A stretch of DNA of 32,445 nt from Anaerolineaceae bacterium (GCA_011682595.1 JAACEH010000025.1:1-32445), one strand, 5' to 3'; positions 16,972 through 29,507 are shown, counted from the stretch's first letter. Made by a program: numbers and translations. The notes: generated by a model from the letters alone, not told the origin.

Positions 16972-16994
16972 CCCCCGCCCCGCACAGGGGGGGG
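16972..16994 (+). promoter_or_regulatory. C/G-run hairpin after the single c gene
   Basis: CCCCCGCCCC, a short GCACA loop, then eight G. The stem would be strong, but no T run follows, so it is not a classic terminator. It could stabilise or attenuate the mRNA between the c and b genes. The G8 run is also prone to sequencing error. Confidence 0.4.
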
Positions 16995-17064
16995 TTGGGC
17001 GCTGCTCGATACGGAACCCGGTTGGACAGTCAGTCTCCGCTTTTTATTATGAGGCGAAAGCAGG

Positions 17065-17982
17065 ATGAATCCGAACAAGAAACGAATCCTGAAGATACTC
17101 GCCCTGGCCTACGTGGCCTCGGTCGTGGCTTTCGTTGTCCAAAGCGCCTTGACCACCGACTCCAAGGGGGGCCGCAAACGAACTCTCGACGAGAGCCTGA
17201 TCGGGGCCAAGCTGACTCAGCCGCTGGTCCTGAAATCGCTCGACGGCCGCAGCGCGCAGACCAAACAGATCGAAGCCCTGGTCAGCGCCGGGGTGATGGT
17301 CGTCTCGACCGAAGAGGGACTGAAAGCGACCGGCGATCCGAATCTGCCGGGCAAGAAGTTCAAGAACGTCACTTTGCCGGCCAAGACAGAAATCACCAGG
17401 CGCCTGTGGGACGACATACTGGCCGCCGAGAAGGCCGCCGCGCCCAAGGGCGAACCCGTGTTCGTATATGTCGCCGGAGTCAGCGGGCTGATGGTCTTCG
17501 ACTGGACGCTGCTGCTGGTGGTTATGAACTTCCTGGGCCTGCTGGTCATCCTGTACCTTCTGCTGTGGGAGCCGATCCTCAAGGTGCTCGACGACCGGGC
17601 GGCGGCGATATCCTCCGACCTGGCCGGAGCCGCGGCTAAGCACAAGGAGGCCGCTACGGTGAAGAAAAAGTACGACCAGATGCTGTTCGGCTCGAAGCAG
17701 CAACGTCAGGAACTGATCGCCGAGGGACGCCAGGAAGGCCAGTCCGAACGGCGGCGCATCGTCGAGGTGGCCCAGCAGGAAGCCGAGAAGATAGTCGCCC
17801 GGACCAGCGAGGAACTCCAGGCCGCCGCCGACAAGGTCCGCCGCGACCTGCGAGCCGAGATCGGCGGGCTGAGCGTGCAACTGGCCGAGAAGATTCTCCG
17901 CCGCGAGGTCAAGGCCCAGGACAACCAGCAACTTGTCCAGGATTTCCTGGCCAAGCTGAACCAGATGGACGTGGAGAAATGA
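17065..17982 (+). CDS. atpF: ATP synthase F0 subunit b with a long N-terminal extension
   Basis: 305 aa, almost twice the usual 160. The C-terminal half is a standard b subunit: a membrane helix (about 147-167, DWTLLLVVMNFLGLLVIL), then W-E-P-I-L-K-V-L-D-D-R and a long charged coiled coil to the end, which holds F1 through the delta subunit. In front lies an extra 145 residues: a basic start, one hydrophobic helix (about 8-28) that is either a signal anchor or signal peptide, and a soluble region of about 115 residues expected outside the cytoplasm. I kept the ATG at 17065 because the frame is open with normal codon use throughout and no better ribosome site exists at the internal ATG near residue 143. 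The delta gene starts 10 nt after its stop. Confidence 0.88.
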   Translation: MNPNKKRILKILALAYVASVVAFVVQSALTTDSKGGRKRTLDESLIGAKLTQPLVLKSLDGRSAQTKQIEALVSAGVMVVSTEEGLKATGDPNLPGKKFKNVTLPAKTEITRRLWDDILAAEKAAAPKGEPVFVYVAGVSGLMVFDWTLLLVVMNFLGLLVILYLLLWEPILKVLDDRAAAISSDLAGAAAKHKEAATVKKKYDQMLFGSKQQRQELIAEGRQEGQSERRRIVEVAQQEAEKIVARTSEELQAAADKVRRDLRAEIGGLSVQLAEKILRREVKAQDNQQLVQDFLAKLNQMDVEK

Positions 17983-17992
17983 CCGGAAGGCA

Positions 17993-18529
17993 ATGAAAGA
18001 CACCGTCCTGCCCAATCGCTATGCCAAGGCCGTGCTGCAGCTGGCCCTCGAGGCCCGGCAGACCGACCAGGTCGGCAGCCAACTGGCCGTCCTCGCCGAG
18101 GCCTGCCTGAGCGACGGCCTCAGCGCGGCCTTCTGGCAGAGCACGAAGGTGCCGGCCGAAGTCAAACGCCGCGCCCTCGAGGACATACTCCAGGCCATGG
18201 AGGCCCGGGAGGTGGTTCGCAACACGGCCAACATGCTGCTTGATCGCCGGCGCTTCGCGATTCTGCCCGACCTGGCCGCCGCCTACGTGCAACAGGTCCG
18301 CCGGTTGGCGGGGTCGGTTGAAGCGACGATCCTCTCGGCCGCCGAGTTACCCGAACAGATGCTCGATCTCGTCCGTGACGAACTGGGCCGCAAGATCGGC
18401 AAAACGATCCTGGTCAGAACCGAGGTCGATCCCGAACTGATCGGCGGCATCAGGGTCCGCGTGGGTAACCTGATTATCGACGGTTCGGTGCGCGGCCGGT
18501 TGGAGGCGGTCGGCCGCATGTTTTTGTAG
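17993..18529 (+). CDS. atpH: ATP synthase F1 subunit delta
   Basis: 178 aa, normal length. It links the b stalk to the top of the alpha3-beta3 head. The opening [11 protein letters not shown] matches the family start (Y-A-x-A-L), and the end [25 protein letters not shown] matches the OSCP/delta C-terminal signature, including the conserved GG-x-x-x-x-G and D-x-S pattern. The ATG has GGAAGG just 2 nt upstream, and the gene follows atpF by 10 nt. Its place before atpA is that of classical F-type operons and argues against an N-ATPase operon, which lacks delta. Confidence 0.94.
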   Translation: MKDTVLPNRYAKAVLQLALEARQTDQVGSQLAVLAEACLSDGLSAAFWQSTKVPAEVKRRALEDILQAMEAREVVRNTANMLLDRRRFAILPDLAAAYVQQVRRLAGSVEATILSAAELPEQMLDLVRDELGRKIGKTILVRTEVDPELIGGIRVRVGNLIIDGSVRGRLEAVGRMFL

Positions 18530-18597
18530 CAGCCCTGTTACTCGGCCGCCGCCGGAACCAGGCGACCGCGGGAGAACGATTTTCAGGAGGTCTTGAA

Positions 18598-20181
<1,584 letters not shown>

Positions 20182-20253
20182 GCACCTGCGGGGATGTCCT
20201 GCCTGCGTGCCACACCGGACTAAATGCAGTTGCCGCCAGTTGGATGGACTTGA

Positions 20254-22546
<2,293 letters not shown>

Positions 22547-22579
22547 GGCCGAAAAAGCCTCTTTCCCAGGGAGCGACTG

Positions 22580-22993
22580 ATGCCAGTACAGGTCACCATT
22601 CTCACTCCGGGCCGTTGCCTGCTCGACCACCAGGAGTGCCGGCAGGTCGAGCTGCCCGGCAGCGGCGGCGCCTTCGGCGTCCTGGAGGATCACACTCCTC
22701 TGGTGGCGGCCCTGGCGGTCGGCCAGATCCTCCTGCTGGATGCCCAGGGATCGCCGACTCATCATGTCGCCGTGACCGAAGGAATGGCCGGAGTGGCCGC
22801 CGACCACGTGCTGGTGACCGCCCACGCCGCCGAAAGGGCCGAGGAGATTGACCTCCAGCGTGCCCAGGCCGCCCGCAAGAGAGCGGAGCGGCGGCTGCAC
22901 CATCCCAGAGACATCAACATCGAAAGGGCCGAACTCGCCCTGGCCCGGGCCCTGAACCGCATCCGCGTCGCCAGGTCACACGACAAGTCCTGA
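22580..22993 (+). CDS. atpC: ATP synthase F1 subunit epsilon
   Basis: 137 aa, normal length. The N-terminal beta-sandwich has the family pattern V-x-I-L-T-P-G-R, V-E-L-P-G-S-G-G-A-F-G-V-L-E-D-H-T-P-L-V-A-A-L, and V-T-E-G-M-A-G-V. The C-terminal helix pair is E-R-A-E-E-I-D-L-Q-R-A-Q-A-A-R-K-R-A-E-R-R-L, followed by a second short helix that can inhibit ATP hydrolysis in relatives. GGGAG lies 6 nt before the ATG. It is the last atp gene; no clear hairpin terminator follows. Confidence 0.95.
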   Translation: MPVQVTILTPGRCLLDHQECRQVELPGSGGAFGVLEDHTPLVAALAVGQILLLDAQGSPTHHVAVTEGMAGVAADHVLVTAHAAERAEEIDLQRAQAARKRAERRLHHPRDINIERAELALARALNRIRVARSHDKS

Positions 22994-23018
22994 CCGCGCC
23001 GGGGTCCTGAGTTTACCG

Positions 23019-23048
23019 TTTTCACCTCCCTGCCCCGCCACCTATAAT
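23019..23048 (+). promoter_or_regulatory. Candidate promoter for the double-VWA gene
   Basis: A perfect TATAAT (23043-23048) lies 18 nt after TTTTCA (23019-23024; 4 of 6 matches to the -35 consensus), 35 nt upstream of the ATG. It suggests the downstream gene is transcribed on its own and is not only read through from atpC. Confidence 0.5.
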
Positions 23049-23083
23049 GCAGCCGGCCTGCGACCCTTGAATCGAGACTCTCA

Positions 23084-25711
23084 ATGGCTCTGTCCACCTG
23101 GATCCCGCTGCTGCTGATTCCGCCGACGCTTCTGGCGATCGTGCGGATGGTCCGCGCCAAGGACTGGTTCCCGGCTCGTCGCCGCCGCGCCCTGGCGGCC
23201 CTGTCGCTGGCCGCCACCGCCCTGCTGGTGGCCCTGTGCGGACCGACTGTCGAAGTCCGCTCGGGCGTCTCGCCCACGGTGATTTTCGTCGCCGACGCCA
23301 GTGGCAGCATGGCCGGCGGCAAGCCCTGGCCGACGGTCGCCCAGTGGGTGCGCTCGCAGTTGCCCGCCGACGTCCGGATGGGCATCGTCGTCTTTTCGGG
23401 CGCCGCCCAGGTGAGCGTCGCCCCGGGACAGACCCTGCCCACCGCGACGGACCTGGGTCGCCGGCAACCGGCCGGCGCGGTGACCAACATCGAACAGGCC
23501 ATCCGCTCGGCCATCGCCCTGTCCACCGATCCGTCCAGGACCGCCCTGCTGGTCTACTCCGACGGCTACGAGACCGAAGGCCGGGCCGAGGCCCTGCGCC
23601 GCGGCATCCGGGTTTACTGTCTGCCGGCGGCCAAGGTCACCGAACCGCCGCCGGCCAATGTGGCCATTGCCGACCTGCAATATCCCGAACGCCTGGAGCC
23701 GGGCCAGCGCGGCACGGTCCGGGCGGCCGTAGTCTCCACCACCAAGACCATGGTCACCGTCCGCCTGGCCGGTGGTCGTCCCCCACCGGGCGGCCGAGCG
23801 GCGGAGCCCATCGACCTGGCCCTGGAAGCCGGCCTCAAACGCTGGGTCGAGTTCCCCCTGCAGTTGGCCGAGGCCGGCCTCATCAGGGCCCGGGTCGTGG
23901 TCAGCCCATCGGGCGACGACCTGGTGGCCGAAGATAACTTCTGGCCATTCGCCGTGCAGGTCGGCCGCCGCAGGCCCCTGCTTGTGGTGACCTACCAGGG
24001 CGAAGGTCGCCGCGGCGACATGGCGGCCGTGGCCATCCCGCCGGCAATTCCAAAGGAAGTGATAAGGGCGGCCCAGATGCCCGCCGAGGCGGCCGCCCTG
24101 GGCGACTACAGCGCCGTCCTGCTGGTCGACGTGCCGGCGCACGCCCTGTCGTCGCGCACACTTGCCGCCCTGGTCCAATACGTCGGTGACATGGGCGGCG
24201 CCCTGGTGGCCCTGGGCGGCGAGAACTCCTTCGGCCTGGGCGGCTATGGCAAGAGCCGCCTGGATACGCTGTTGCCGGTCAAGAGCGACCCCCAGGACCG
24301 CCCGCCGATTCAACTGGTCGTCGTGCTGGACCGCTCGGCGAGCATGGCCGCGGAAGTCGGCGGCGTCTCGAAACTGCTGCTGGCCCAGGAGGCCGTGCTC
24401 CAGATCGCCAGGTTCCTGAACGAGAGCGACCGGGTGGGCCTGGTGGCCTTCAACCACGAGTTCGAAACGGTTGCCGAGGCCGTCGGCACGCGGCACTGGG
24501 AAAGCTTGCGACGGCCGCTGATGAAACTGCAGGCTCGCGGCGGAACCGAGATGGGGCCCGCCCTGGAGGCCGCCCTGGGGATGCTGAGCAGAAGGCCGAC
24601 CAGGACCGGCGGCGGCAAAGAGATTCGCCGCCACGTGATTGTCGTCAGCGACGGCCGGAGCAAACCGTTCGATATCGAGGCGGTGGTCGCCGAGGCCAAA
24701 CGGCTGAAGGTTACTATCTCGGCCGTTTCGACGGCCGCGGCGGGCGCCTGGCCGGGTCTGGAGAAACTGTCCAGCGGCACCGGCGGCAAGTTCTATGACG
24801 TTGCCGCCGGGCTGATCACGCCAAGCGGGAGCAACCGGCTGGCCCGCGTGTTTCTGGAAGACCTGCCACTGCCGATTCTGCAGGACAAGCCTTCTCGCGT
24901 CACCGTCGGCGACCGCCGGCCGATTCTGCCGGCCGGCCCCGGGCGACTGGCTTTCCCGGACCTGCCGCAACATCTGATCACCGAACCCAAGGGCCGGGCC
25001 ACCATACACCTGTGGGCCGAGACGGTCGAGGCCGAAAAGGCGAGCGGCCCCGGGCGGCGGAAGCGGCCCATTCTGGCCACCTGGCGCTATGGGCTGGGCA
25101 AAGCGGTAGCCTGGCCGATTCCGTGGACCTCGGCCAACGGGTCCTGGCTGCGGTCGCCGGCGGTCGCCAGGGCCTTTGCCCGCTCGCTGGACTGGGCCGG
25201 CAGCGCTTCGCCGCTTGCGGCCGATTACGAAGTTTCGGTTTCAGCAGACGGTGGGCGGCTGCGGGCCAAGGTGGCGGCCCGCAAACTGGCCACCGAGCCG
25301 GCCCCGATGGAACGATTGCGACTTTCGCTCAGTGCCGACGACGCCGCGGAAGCGACGTCGTTCGACCTGACGGCCACGGGCCCCGGCCTCTGGCGACTCG
25401 AGCGCTCGATCCCCCCCGGCATTTATGCCTACTATCTGTCGGCCGGTGACAATGGCTCGCGCCAAGGCGTGCAGCGCGGGCGGCTCAGCACCGGCCCGGC
25501 GGCTGAGTATCGCCGATTGGGAATCGATCGCGACCGCCTGTCGCACATCGCGATCACCGGCGGCGGATGGGTGCTGGACTCTCCGGTCGCAGCCCGGGAA
25601 ATCACCGTCGCCTCGACCCGGCCATCCCAACTCTGGCCGGAGTTGACGGCCCTGGCGGGGCTGTTAGTTCTCTACGAAGCGATGCGTACACTGCTGGCCC
25701 GGCCGCGGTAA
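23084..25711 (+). CDS. Membrane protein with two von Willebrand A domains and a GATase-like middle
   Basis: 875 aa. Two N-terminal membrane helices (about 5-20 and 37-52) are followed by a first VWA domain with metal-site motif D71-A-S73-G-S75. A beta-sandwich segment and a class-I glutamine-amidotransferase-like domain come next (about 295-400, LVALGGENSFGLGGYG; no catalytic cysteine seen). A second VWA domain has D416-R-S418-A-S420, and a C-terminal region of about 300 aa ends in one membrane helix near the end. Such proteins are common in planctomycetes, often near BatA-type and MoxR genes; their function is unknown. The ribosome site is poor. It follows the atp operon by 90 nt but has its own TATAAT box, so linkage to ATP synthase is not implied. 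Confidence 0.88.
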   Translation: MALSTWIPLLLIPPTLLAIVRMVRAKDWFPARRRRALAALSLAATALLVALCGPTVEVRSGVSPTVIFVADASGSMAGGKPWPTVAQWVRSQLPADVRMGIVVFSGAAQVSVAPGQTLPTATDLGRRQPAGAVTNIEQAIRSAIALSTDPSRTALLVYSDGYETEGRAEALRRGIRVYCLPAAKVTEPPPANVAIADLQYPERLEPGQRGTVRAAVVSTTKTMVTVRLAGGRPPPGGRAAEPIDLALEAGLKRWVEFPLQLAEAGLIRARVVVSPSGDDLVAEDNFWPFAVQVGRRRPLLVVTYQGEGRRGDMAAVAIPPAIPKEVIRAAQMPAEAAALGDYSAVLLVDVPAHALSSRTLAALVQYVGDMGGALVALGGENSFGLGGYGKSRLDTLLPVKSDPQDRPPIQLVVVLDRSASMAAEVGGVSKLLLAQEAVLQIARFLNESDRVGLVAFNHEFETVAEAVGTRHWESLRRPLMKLQARGGTEMGPALEAALGMLSRRPTRTGGGKEIRRHVIVVSDGRSKPFDIEAVVAEAKRLKVTISAVSTAAAGAWPGLEKLSSGTGGKFYDVAAGLITPSGSNRLARVFLEDLPLPILQDKPSRVTVGDRRPILPAGPGRLAFPDLPQHLITEPKGRATIHLWAETVEAEKASGPGRRKRPILATWRYGLGKAVAWPIPWTSANGSWLRSPAVARAFARSLDWAGSASPLAADYEVSVSADGGRLRAKVAARKLATEPAPMERLRLSLSADDAAEATSFDLTATGPGLWRLERSIPPGIYAYYLSAGDNGSRQGVQRGRLSTGPAAEYRRLGIDRDRLSHIAITGGGWVLDSPVAAREITVASTRPSQLWPELTALAGLLVLYEAMRTLLARPR

Positions 25712-25758
25712 ATCAATTGCGTCCCCATGACTGGTTGTGCGGAATGCGTGCCCGGCCC

Positions 25759-26085
25759 TCAGTCGCCGTCCTGTTCGAGGTCGACCAGGCTGGTGAACTC
25801 CAGGGCAACGGAGGCCCACTTGCCCATGGTCTCGACGCGGCGGATAGTGGCCGGCCGCTCGACCTTGCGCCTCTTCGTCGAATCGGGCATGAACAGATCG
25901 ATCTCCACCTTGACCTCGTCGCCGACCTGCGGCTCCTTGCCCATGGGGCCGAGGACCTTGACTCCCCCGGCGCTGATATCGACGGTCTTGCCCCTGACCA
26001 GCAGGCGGTTGCGGCTGTCGAAAACCTTTGCCGGACATGACAGGATGGTGCGTACATGACGTCGACGATCATTCTGCTTCTGCAT
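25759..26085 (-). CDS. PilZ-domain protein
   Basis: 108 aa from the chosen ATG, essentially one PilZ domain, which in relatives binds cyclic di-GMP. The N-terminal R-R-R-H-V-R-T fits the RxxxR motif and D-I-S-A-G-G-V the D/N-x-S-x-x-G motif; both are needed for ligand binding, so binding is plausible. The later beta strands VGDEVKVEIDL and GKWASVALEF match the barrel. I chose the ATG at 26085, which has GGAGAG about 7 nt upstream, over a codon 36 nt earlier. It converges with the VWA gene (47 nt between stops) and lies downstream of cstA on the same strand. Confidence 0.85.
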   Translation of the reverse strand: MQKQNDRRRHVRTILSCPAKVFDSRNRLLVRGKTVDISAGGVKVLGPMGKEPQVGDEVKVEIDLFMPDSTKRRKVERPATIRRVETMGKWASVALEFTSLVDLEQDGD

Positions 26086-26195
26086 GATAAGACTCTCCCG
26101 ACTGCCCCCCGGCCTGAACAACCTGTCTCTGCAATATCGTCATCCGCAGAGCACGGTCTTGAACCCTTCCCCGGACCTGGTGGCCGGGAAACCGC

Positions 26196-27944
26196 TCACT
26201 CGGCTTCGACCTCAACGCTCCGAGCCCCCTTGACAAACAGCGAAATCAGCACCTCGACGACCATCCAGGCCGCAAGGAGGATGGTCAGGGCGTTGACCGC
26301 AACAAGGACCCAATTCTCCTTGGCGATGTAGTCCCCTTCCTTGTAGACCATGGCCCAGAGGGTCATGATCAACATGAACAGACAGGGCAGCGCGGTGAAG
26401 AGGAACTTCGGCCCGCCCTTTTTCTTCAGATAAACCGTAACCACCAACAGGGCCAGGGCGGCCAGCAACTGGTTCAGCGAACCGAACATGGGCCAGAGTT
26501 TCATCGCTCCCGCGCCGCCGGCCCCGTTGGCGAAAGCCAGGACCCCGGCCGTGACGACCGCCACGGCAGTGGCCACCCAGCGATTGGTCAGAATCCTCAC
26601 CCGGGCCCGGCCGGCCAGTTCGCAGATGACGTATCGTTGGATCCGGGTGGCCGTATCGAGCGTGGTTCCGGCGAAGCTGGCCACGAAAACACCCATGATG
26701 ACCAGGGCAATCTCACGAGGGATGCCGACATACTTGATCATGTTGGCCGATCCTTCAACGAAGGCCCCCACCTTGGCGCCCAGGCCCTTGGCGCCGATCC
26801 ACTCGCCGTAATAGTGCATCCAGGCGGCGCGGCCGGTCAGGATGTTACCGTCGGCTTTGGCGAACAGGCCGATACCGGCGCTGACGGCGATGATGACCAG
26901 CACCGCCAGAACACTCTCCATGATCATCGAGCCGTAACCTACAGGCAGAGCGTCGAGTTCGCTTCTGAGTTGCTTGCTGGAGGTGCCGGAAGCCACCAGG
27001 CTGTGGAATCCCGAGATGGCGCCGCAGGCGATAATAACGAAAAGGAAGGGCCAGATGGGTGGCGCGCCTTTCGGCGCCGCCTGAAAGGCCGGGGCGACGA
27101 TCTTCAGATCGGCGACCAGGCCCGAGACGACGATGGCCAGGACAAGCAGCCCCATGGCGATAATGAGTTGCCAGGCGTTGATGTAATCGCGTGGCTGCAA
27201 GAGCGTGGTCACCGGCAGGGTCGAGGCGATGAAGGCATAGGCCAGCAGGATGATCGTCCAGAGGCCCGTTGCCGGGATCCAGGTAAGACCGTGGGCGACC
27301 TGAAACTTGGCCATGTCGAAGGCCCACCAGTGTCCGGCCACCACCGTCACGTACATGGCCGTCACGCAAAGGATGCTCATGGCCACGACATTCCAGCGGC
27401 GTTTGTAGATCGCCCAGCCGAGGAAGATGGCGATGGGGATTTCGCACCACACGGGAAACACGGCCTGCGGATAGAGCTTGAACAGAATGGCGATAACCAG
27501 GCCGAACAGGCCGATCACGATCAGCAGCTCCAGGAAGACGATGCAGAACAGCAGCACCTGGACCCTGGGGTTGATGTAGCGGGCGGCCACCTCGGCGATG
27601 CTCTTGCCTTCGTTGCGGAGCGAGACGACCATGGCCCCAAGGTCGTGGACGGCGCCCATGAAGATGCTGCCCACGAAGACCCAGATCACGGCGGGCACCC
27701 AGCCCCAGATGATGGCGATGGCCGGGCCGACAATGGGGCCGGTGCCGGCGATGGAGGTGAAATGGTGACCGAAGACAACGCCGCGCGAGGTGGGCACGTA
27801 GTCGATGCCGTCCTCGAACTCCTCGCTGGGCATGGTGCAGACCCGGCGGAGTTTGAAGATTCTGCGGGCCAGAAAGCGTCCGTAGGTGTAGTAGGCCACC
27901 AGGTAGCCCACGAACAGGACGACCATGAGCAGGATGGTTTCCAA
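26196..27944 (-). CDS. cstA: CstA-family carbon-starvation / peptide or pyruvate transporter
   Basis: 582 aa of almost continuous membrane helices. The family start is clear: Y-G-R-F-L-A-R-R-I-F, then F-G-H-H-F-T-S-I-A-G-T-G-P-I-V-G-P-A-I-A, W-G-W-V-P-A and F-M-G-A-V-H-D-L-G-A. Later marks are ISGFHSLVASGTSSKQL and the helix ending FAGTTLDTATRIQRY. CstA and BtsT relatives import pyruvate or peptides during starvation; the substrate here is not shown by sequence. The start is TTG at 27944 with AGGAGG 7 nt upstream; the next in-frame ATG, 18 nt later, has no comparable site. It follows the TIM-barrel gene by 63 nt and is probably in its operon. Confidence 0.93.
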   Translation of the reverse strand: METILLMVVLFVGYLVAYYTYGRFLARRIFKLRRVCTMPSEEFEDGIDYVPTSRGVVFGHHFTSIAGTGPIVGPAIAIIWGWVPAVIWVFVGSIFMGAVHDLGAMVVSLRNEGKSIAEVAARYINPRVQVLLFCIVFLELLIVIGLFGLVIAILFKLYPQAVFPVWCEIPIAIFLGWAIYKRRWNVVAMSILCVTAMYVTVVAGHWWAFDMAKFQVAHGLTWIPATGLWTIILLAYAFIASTLPVTTLLQPRDYINAWQLIIAMGLLVLAIVVSGLVADLKIVAPAFQAAPKGAPPIWPFLFVIIACGAISGFHSLVASGTSSKQLRSELDALPVGYGSMIMESVLAVLVIIAVSAGIGLFAKADGNILTGRAAWMHYYGEWIGAKGLGAKVGAFVEGSANMIKYVGIPREIALVIMGVFVASFAGTTLDTATRIQRYVICELAGRARVRILTNRWVATAVAVVTAGVLAFANGAGGAGAMKLWPMFGSLNQLLAALALLVVTVYLKKKGGPKFLFTALPCLFMLIMTLWAMVYKEGDYIAKENWVLVAVNALTILLAAWMVVEVLISLFVKGARSVEVEAE

Positions 27945-28007
27945 GGCAACACCTCCTCGTCAGTCGCGCCCCGCGGACGGGCCTCGTCCTTGAGCGGCGC
28001 CGCCGAC

Positions 28008-28970
28008 TCAGGCCCACCACATGGCGCCGACCTTCTCCTTCAGAAGAATTTCCTGCAGGAACTCGACGGCCTTGGTGAATCCCTCGCCGGAACTCATCAG
28101 GCTGTCCTCATGCTCGATCGAGATGACGCCGTCGTAGCCGACCATCCGCAGGGTGCTGACGAAATCGCGCCAGAACGATTCGCCGTTGCCGTAACCGACC
28201 GTCCGGAACAGCCACGAGCGGTTGATCTCGTCGCCGTAGCTCTTGGTGTCCAGGACGCCGTTCAGGGCGGTGTTCGGCGGATCGATCCGCGTGTCCTTGG
28301 CGTGCACGTGGTAGATGGCCTTGCCGATGGCGCGGATCGAGACCAGGGGGTCCATGCCCTGCCAGAACAGGTGGCTGGGATCGAAGTTGGCGCCGAGGTT
28401 GTTGCCGCACTCCTTGCGGATCCTGAGCAGCGTCTCGGTATTGTAGACGCTCATCCCCGGGTGCATCTCGAAGGCCACCTTGAGGCCATGGTTGGCGGCG
28501 AACTTCGCCTCCCGCTTCCAGTAGGGGATGATTTTTTTGGACCACTGCCAGTGGAGCATTTCACAGAAGTCCGGCGGCCAGGGACAGGTGATCCAGTTTG
28601 GCCCTTTGTCGCGGTCGCTGCCGCCGGGACAGCCGCTGAAACAGGTAATCGTCCGCACGCCGATCATTTCGGCCAGCCGGACGGCGTCGCGCCACACCTG
28701 GTGGTGCTTGCGGGCGAAGGCGGCGCTGGGGTGCAGGGGGTTGCCGTGGCAGGCCAGGGCGCTGATCACGAGGCCGCGATCTTTGACCTTCTGAGCCCAC
28801 TGTTTGGCCCGGGCCTTGCTCTTGACCAGTTGTTTGAGCGGACAGTGACAGTCGCCGGGGTAGTTGCCGACGCCGATCTCCACGGCGTCGAGTTTCATCT
28901 GGCTGACGCGGTCCAGGGCATCGTCCAGTTTCAGCTCACCGAACAGCGCCATCATCACACCGAGTTTCAT
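28008..28970 (-). CDS. Sugar phosphate isomerase/epimerase-like TIM-barrel protein
   Basis: 320 aa of the xylose-isomerase-like (AP endonuclease 2) barrel family. The opening M-K-L-G-V-M-M-A-L-F-G is a typical first strand. Candidate metal ligands fall at the expected strand ends: E in V-A-F-E-M-H-P-G, D in A-N-F-D-P-S-H, H in Y-H-V-H-A-K-D and E in I-S-I-E-H-E-D, so an active divalent-metal site is likely. Such enzymes isomerise or epimerise sugars or cyclitols; the substrate is unknown. The ATG has GGGAGAG 5 nt upstream. It is followed by cstA at 63 nt, which hints at uptake and use of a carbon source. Confidence 0.88.
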   Translation of the reverse strand: MKLGVMMALFGELKLDDALDRVSQMKLDAVEIGVGNYPGDCHCPLKQLVKSKARAKQWAQKVKDRGLVISALACHGNPLHPSAAFARKHHQVWRDAVRLAEMIGVRTITCFSGCPGGSDRDKGPNWITCPWPPDFCEMLHWQWSKKIIPYWKREAKFAANHGLKVAFEMHPGMSVYNTETLLRIRKECGNNLGANFDPSHLFWQGMDPLVSIRAIGKAIYHVHAKDTRIDPPNTALNGVLDTKSYGDEINRSWLFRTVGYGNGESFWRDFVSTLRMVGYDGVISIEHEDSLMSSGEGFTKAVEFLQEILLKEKVGAMWWA

Positions 28971-28989
28971 AGTCGCTCTCCCTTATGCG

Positions 28990-29025
28990 AAAAACAGAAT
29001 CCTCTCGCTGCCGGGCGGGAGGATT
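28990..29025 (-). terminator. Terminator-like hairpin after the small lipoprotein gene
   Basis: On the minus strand, AATCCTC (29025-29019) pairs with GAGGATT (29004-28998), then CTG and five T. It lies 70 nt after the lipoprotein stop and 20 nt before the TIM-barrel ATG, so it could also act as an attenuator for that gene. Confidence 0.5.
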
Positions 29026-29095
29026 GTGCTGGTTACGTGCAGGTTGCCGGATTCGCCGTCAGTTCGGCCCCTGGAGATCGGCCGCCGGCGGCAGG

Positions 29096-29302
29096 TTACT
29101 CGGCAATAAAGAACGTCAGGTGCGACGGCCGCTCGTCCAACAGGATGTTGGCGTGAATGTCGTCAACGATGGCCCGCTGGTCAACCTGGTAGGACCGACG
29201 GCTCATGCGCTCGGTATAGATCTGGTGAGCGTCTTTCGGGCGGCAGCCCACTGTCGCCAAGCCACTGACAAGGATTACGGCCAGAATTACCAGTTTACGC
29301 AT
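29096..29302 (-). CDS. Small predicted lipoprotein
   Basis: 68 aa. The N-terminus M-R-K-L-V-I-L-A-V-I-L-V-S-G-L-A-T-V-G-C is a lipoprotein signal with the cysteine at residue 20; the mature part of about 49 residues is charged, with no recognised domain. I chose the ATG at 29302, which has AGGAG 7 nt upstream, over an in-frame ATG 27 nt earlier. A good promoter (29382-29411) and a terminator (28990-29025) frame it as a single-gene transcript. Function unknown. Confidence 0.7.
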   Translation of the reverse strand: MRKLVILAVILVSGLATVGCRPKDAHQIYTERMSRRSYQVDQRAIVDDIHANILLDERPSHLTFFIAE

Positions 29303-29381
29303 CGAAAGGCTCCTGAGCAAAATGGTCATCTTTGAGCGTCACTTCGGTACTGCTGGTATAGATCGTATAAAGGCGGGGCAT

Positions 29382-29411
29382 AGTGTACGATGAAGTCCAC
29401 CCACATGTCAA
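29382..29411 (-). promoter_or_regulatory. Candidate sigma-70 promoter for the small lipoprotein
   Basis: On the minus strand, perfect TTGACA (29411-29406), an 18-nt spacer and TACACT (29387-29382; 4 of 6), about 80 nt upstream of the lipoprotein ATG and just downstream of the HU-gene terminator. Confidence 0.55.
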
Positions 29412-29442
29412 GCCTCAAAAAGCACTGACAACAGGGGTTATG

Positions 29443-29475
29443 AAAAAGGGGGCAACCGGTCCTGCAGCGGCCCCC
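29443..29475 (-). terminator. Terminator-like hairpin after the HU-family gene
   Basis: On the minus strand, GGGGGC (29475-29470) pairs with GCCCCC (29453-29448) and is followed by five T (29447-29443). It lies about 70 nt after the HU stop codon. The inner loop is large, so stability is moderate. Confidence 0.5.
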
Positions 29476-29483
29476 GGCCTGGC

Positions 29484-29507
29484 GGATCGCCGGATCGCCG
29501 GATCGCC
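29484..29507. repeat. Three tandem 8-mers (GGATCGCC)
   Basis: Three perfect consecutive copies of GGATCGCC, directly upstream (on the minus strand) of the HU-gene terminator hairpin. Probably replication slippage; no function evident. Confidence 0.75.

Noticed and set aside
23081..25009. A 642-codon open frame on the minus strand
   Set aside because: Antisense to the double-VWA gene, whose metal-site motifs and membrane helices are unmistakable. The antisense product is low-complexity Gly/Gln/His-rich.
26637..29156. An 839-codon open frame on the plus strand
   Set aside because: It lies antisense to cstA and the TIM-barrel gene, which have clear family motifs and ribosome sites. Its translation is His/Gly/Asp-rich with no domain, as expected of a shadow frame in GC-rich DNA.
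29484..29507. CRISPR-like short tandem repeat
   Set aside because: Three 8-mers with no spacers; simple slippage repeat. No cas genes are present.
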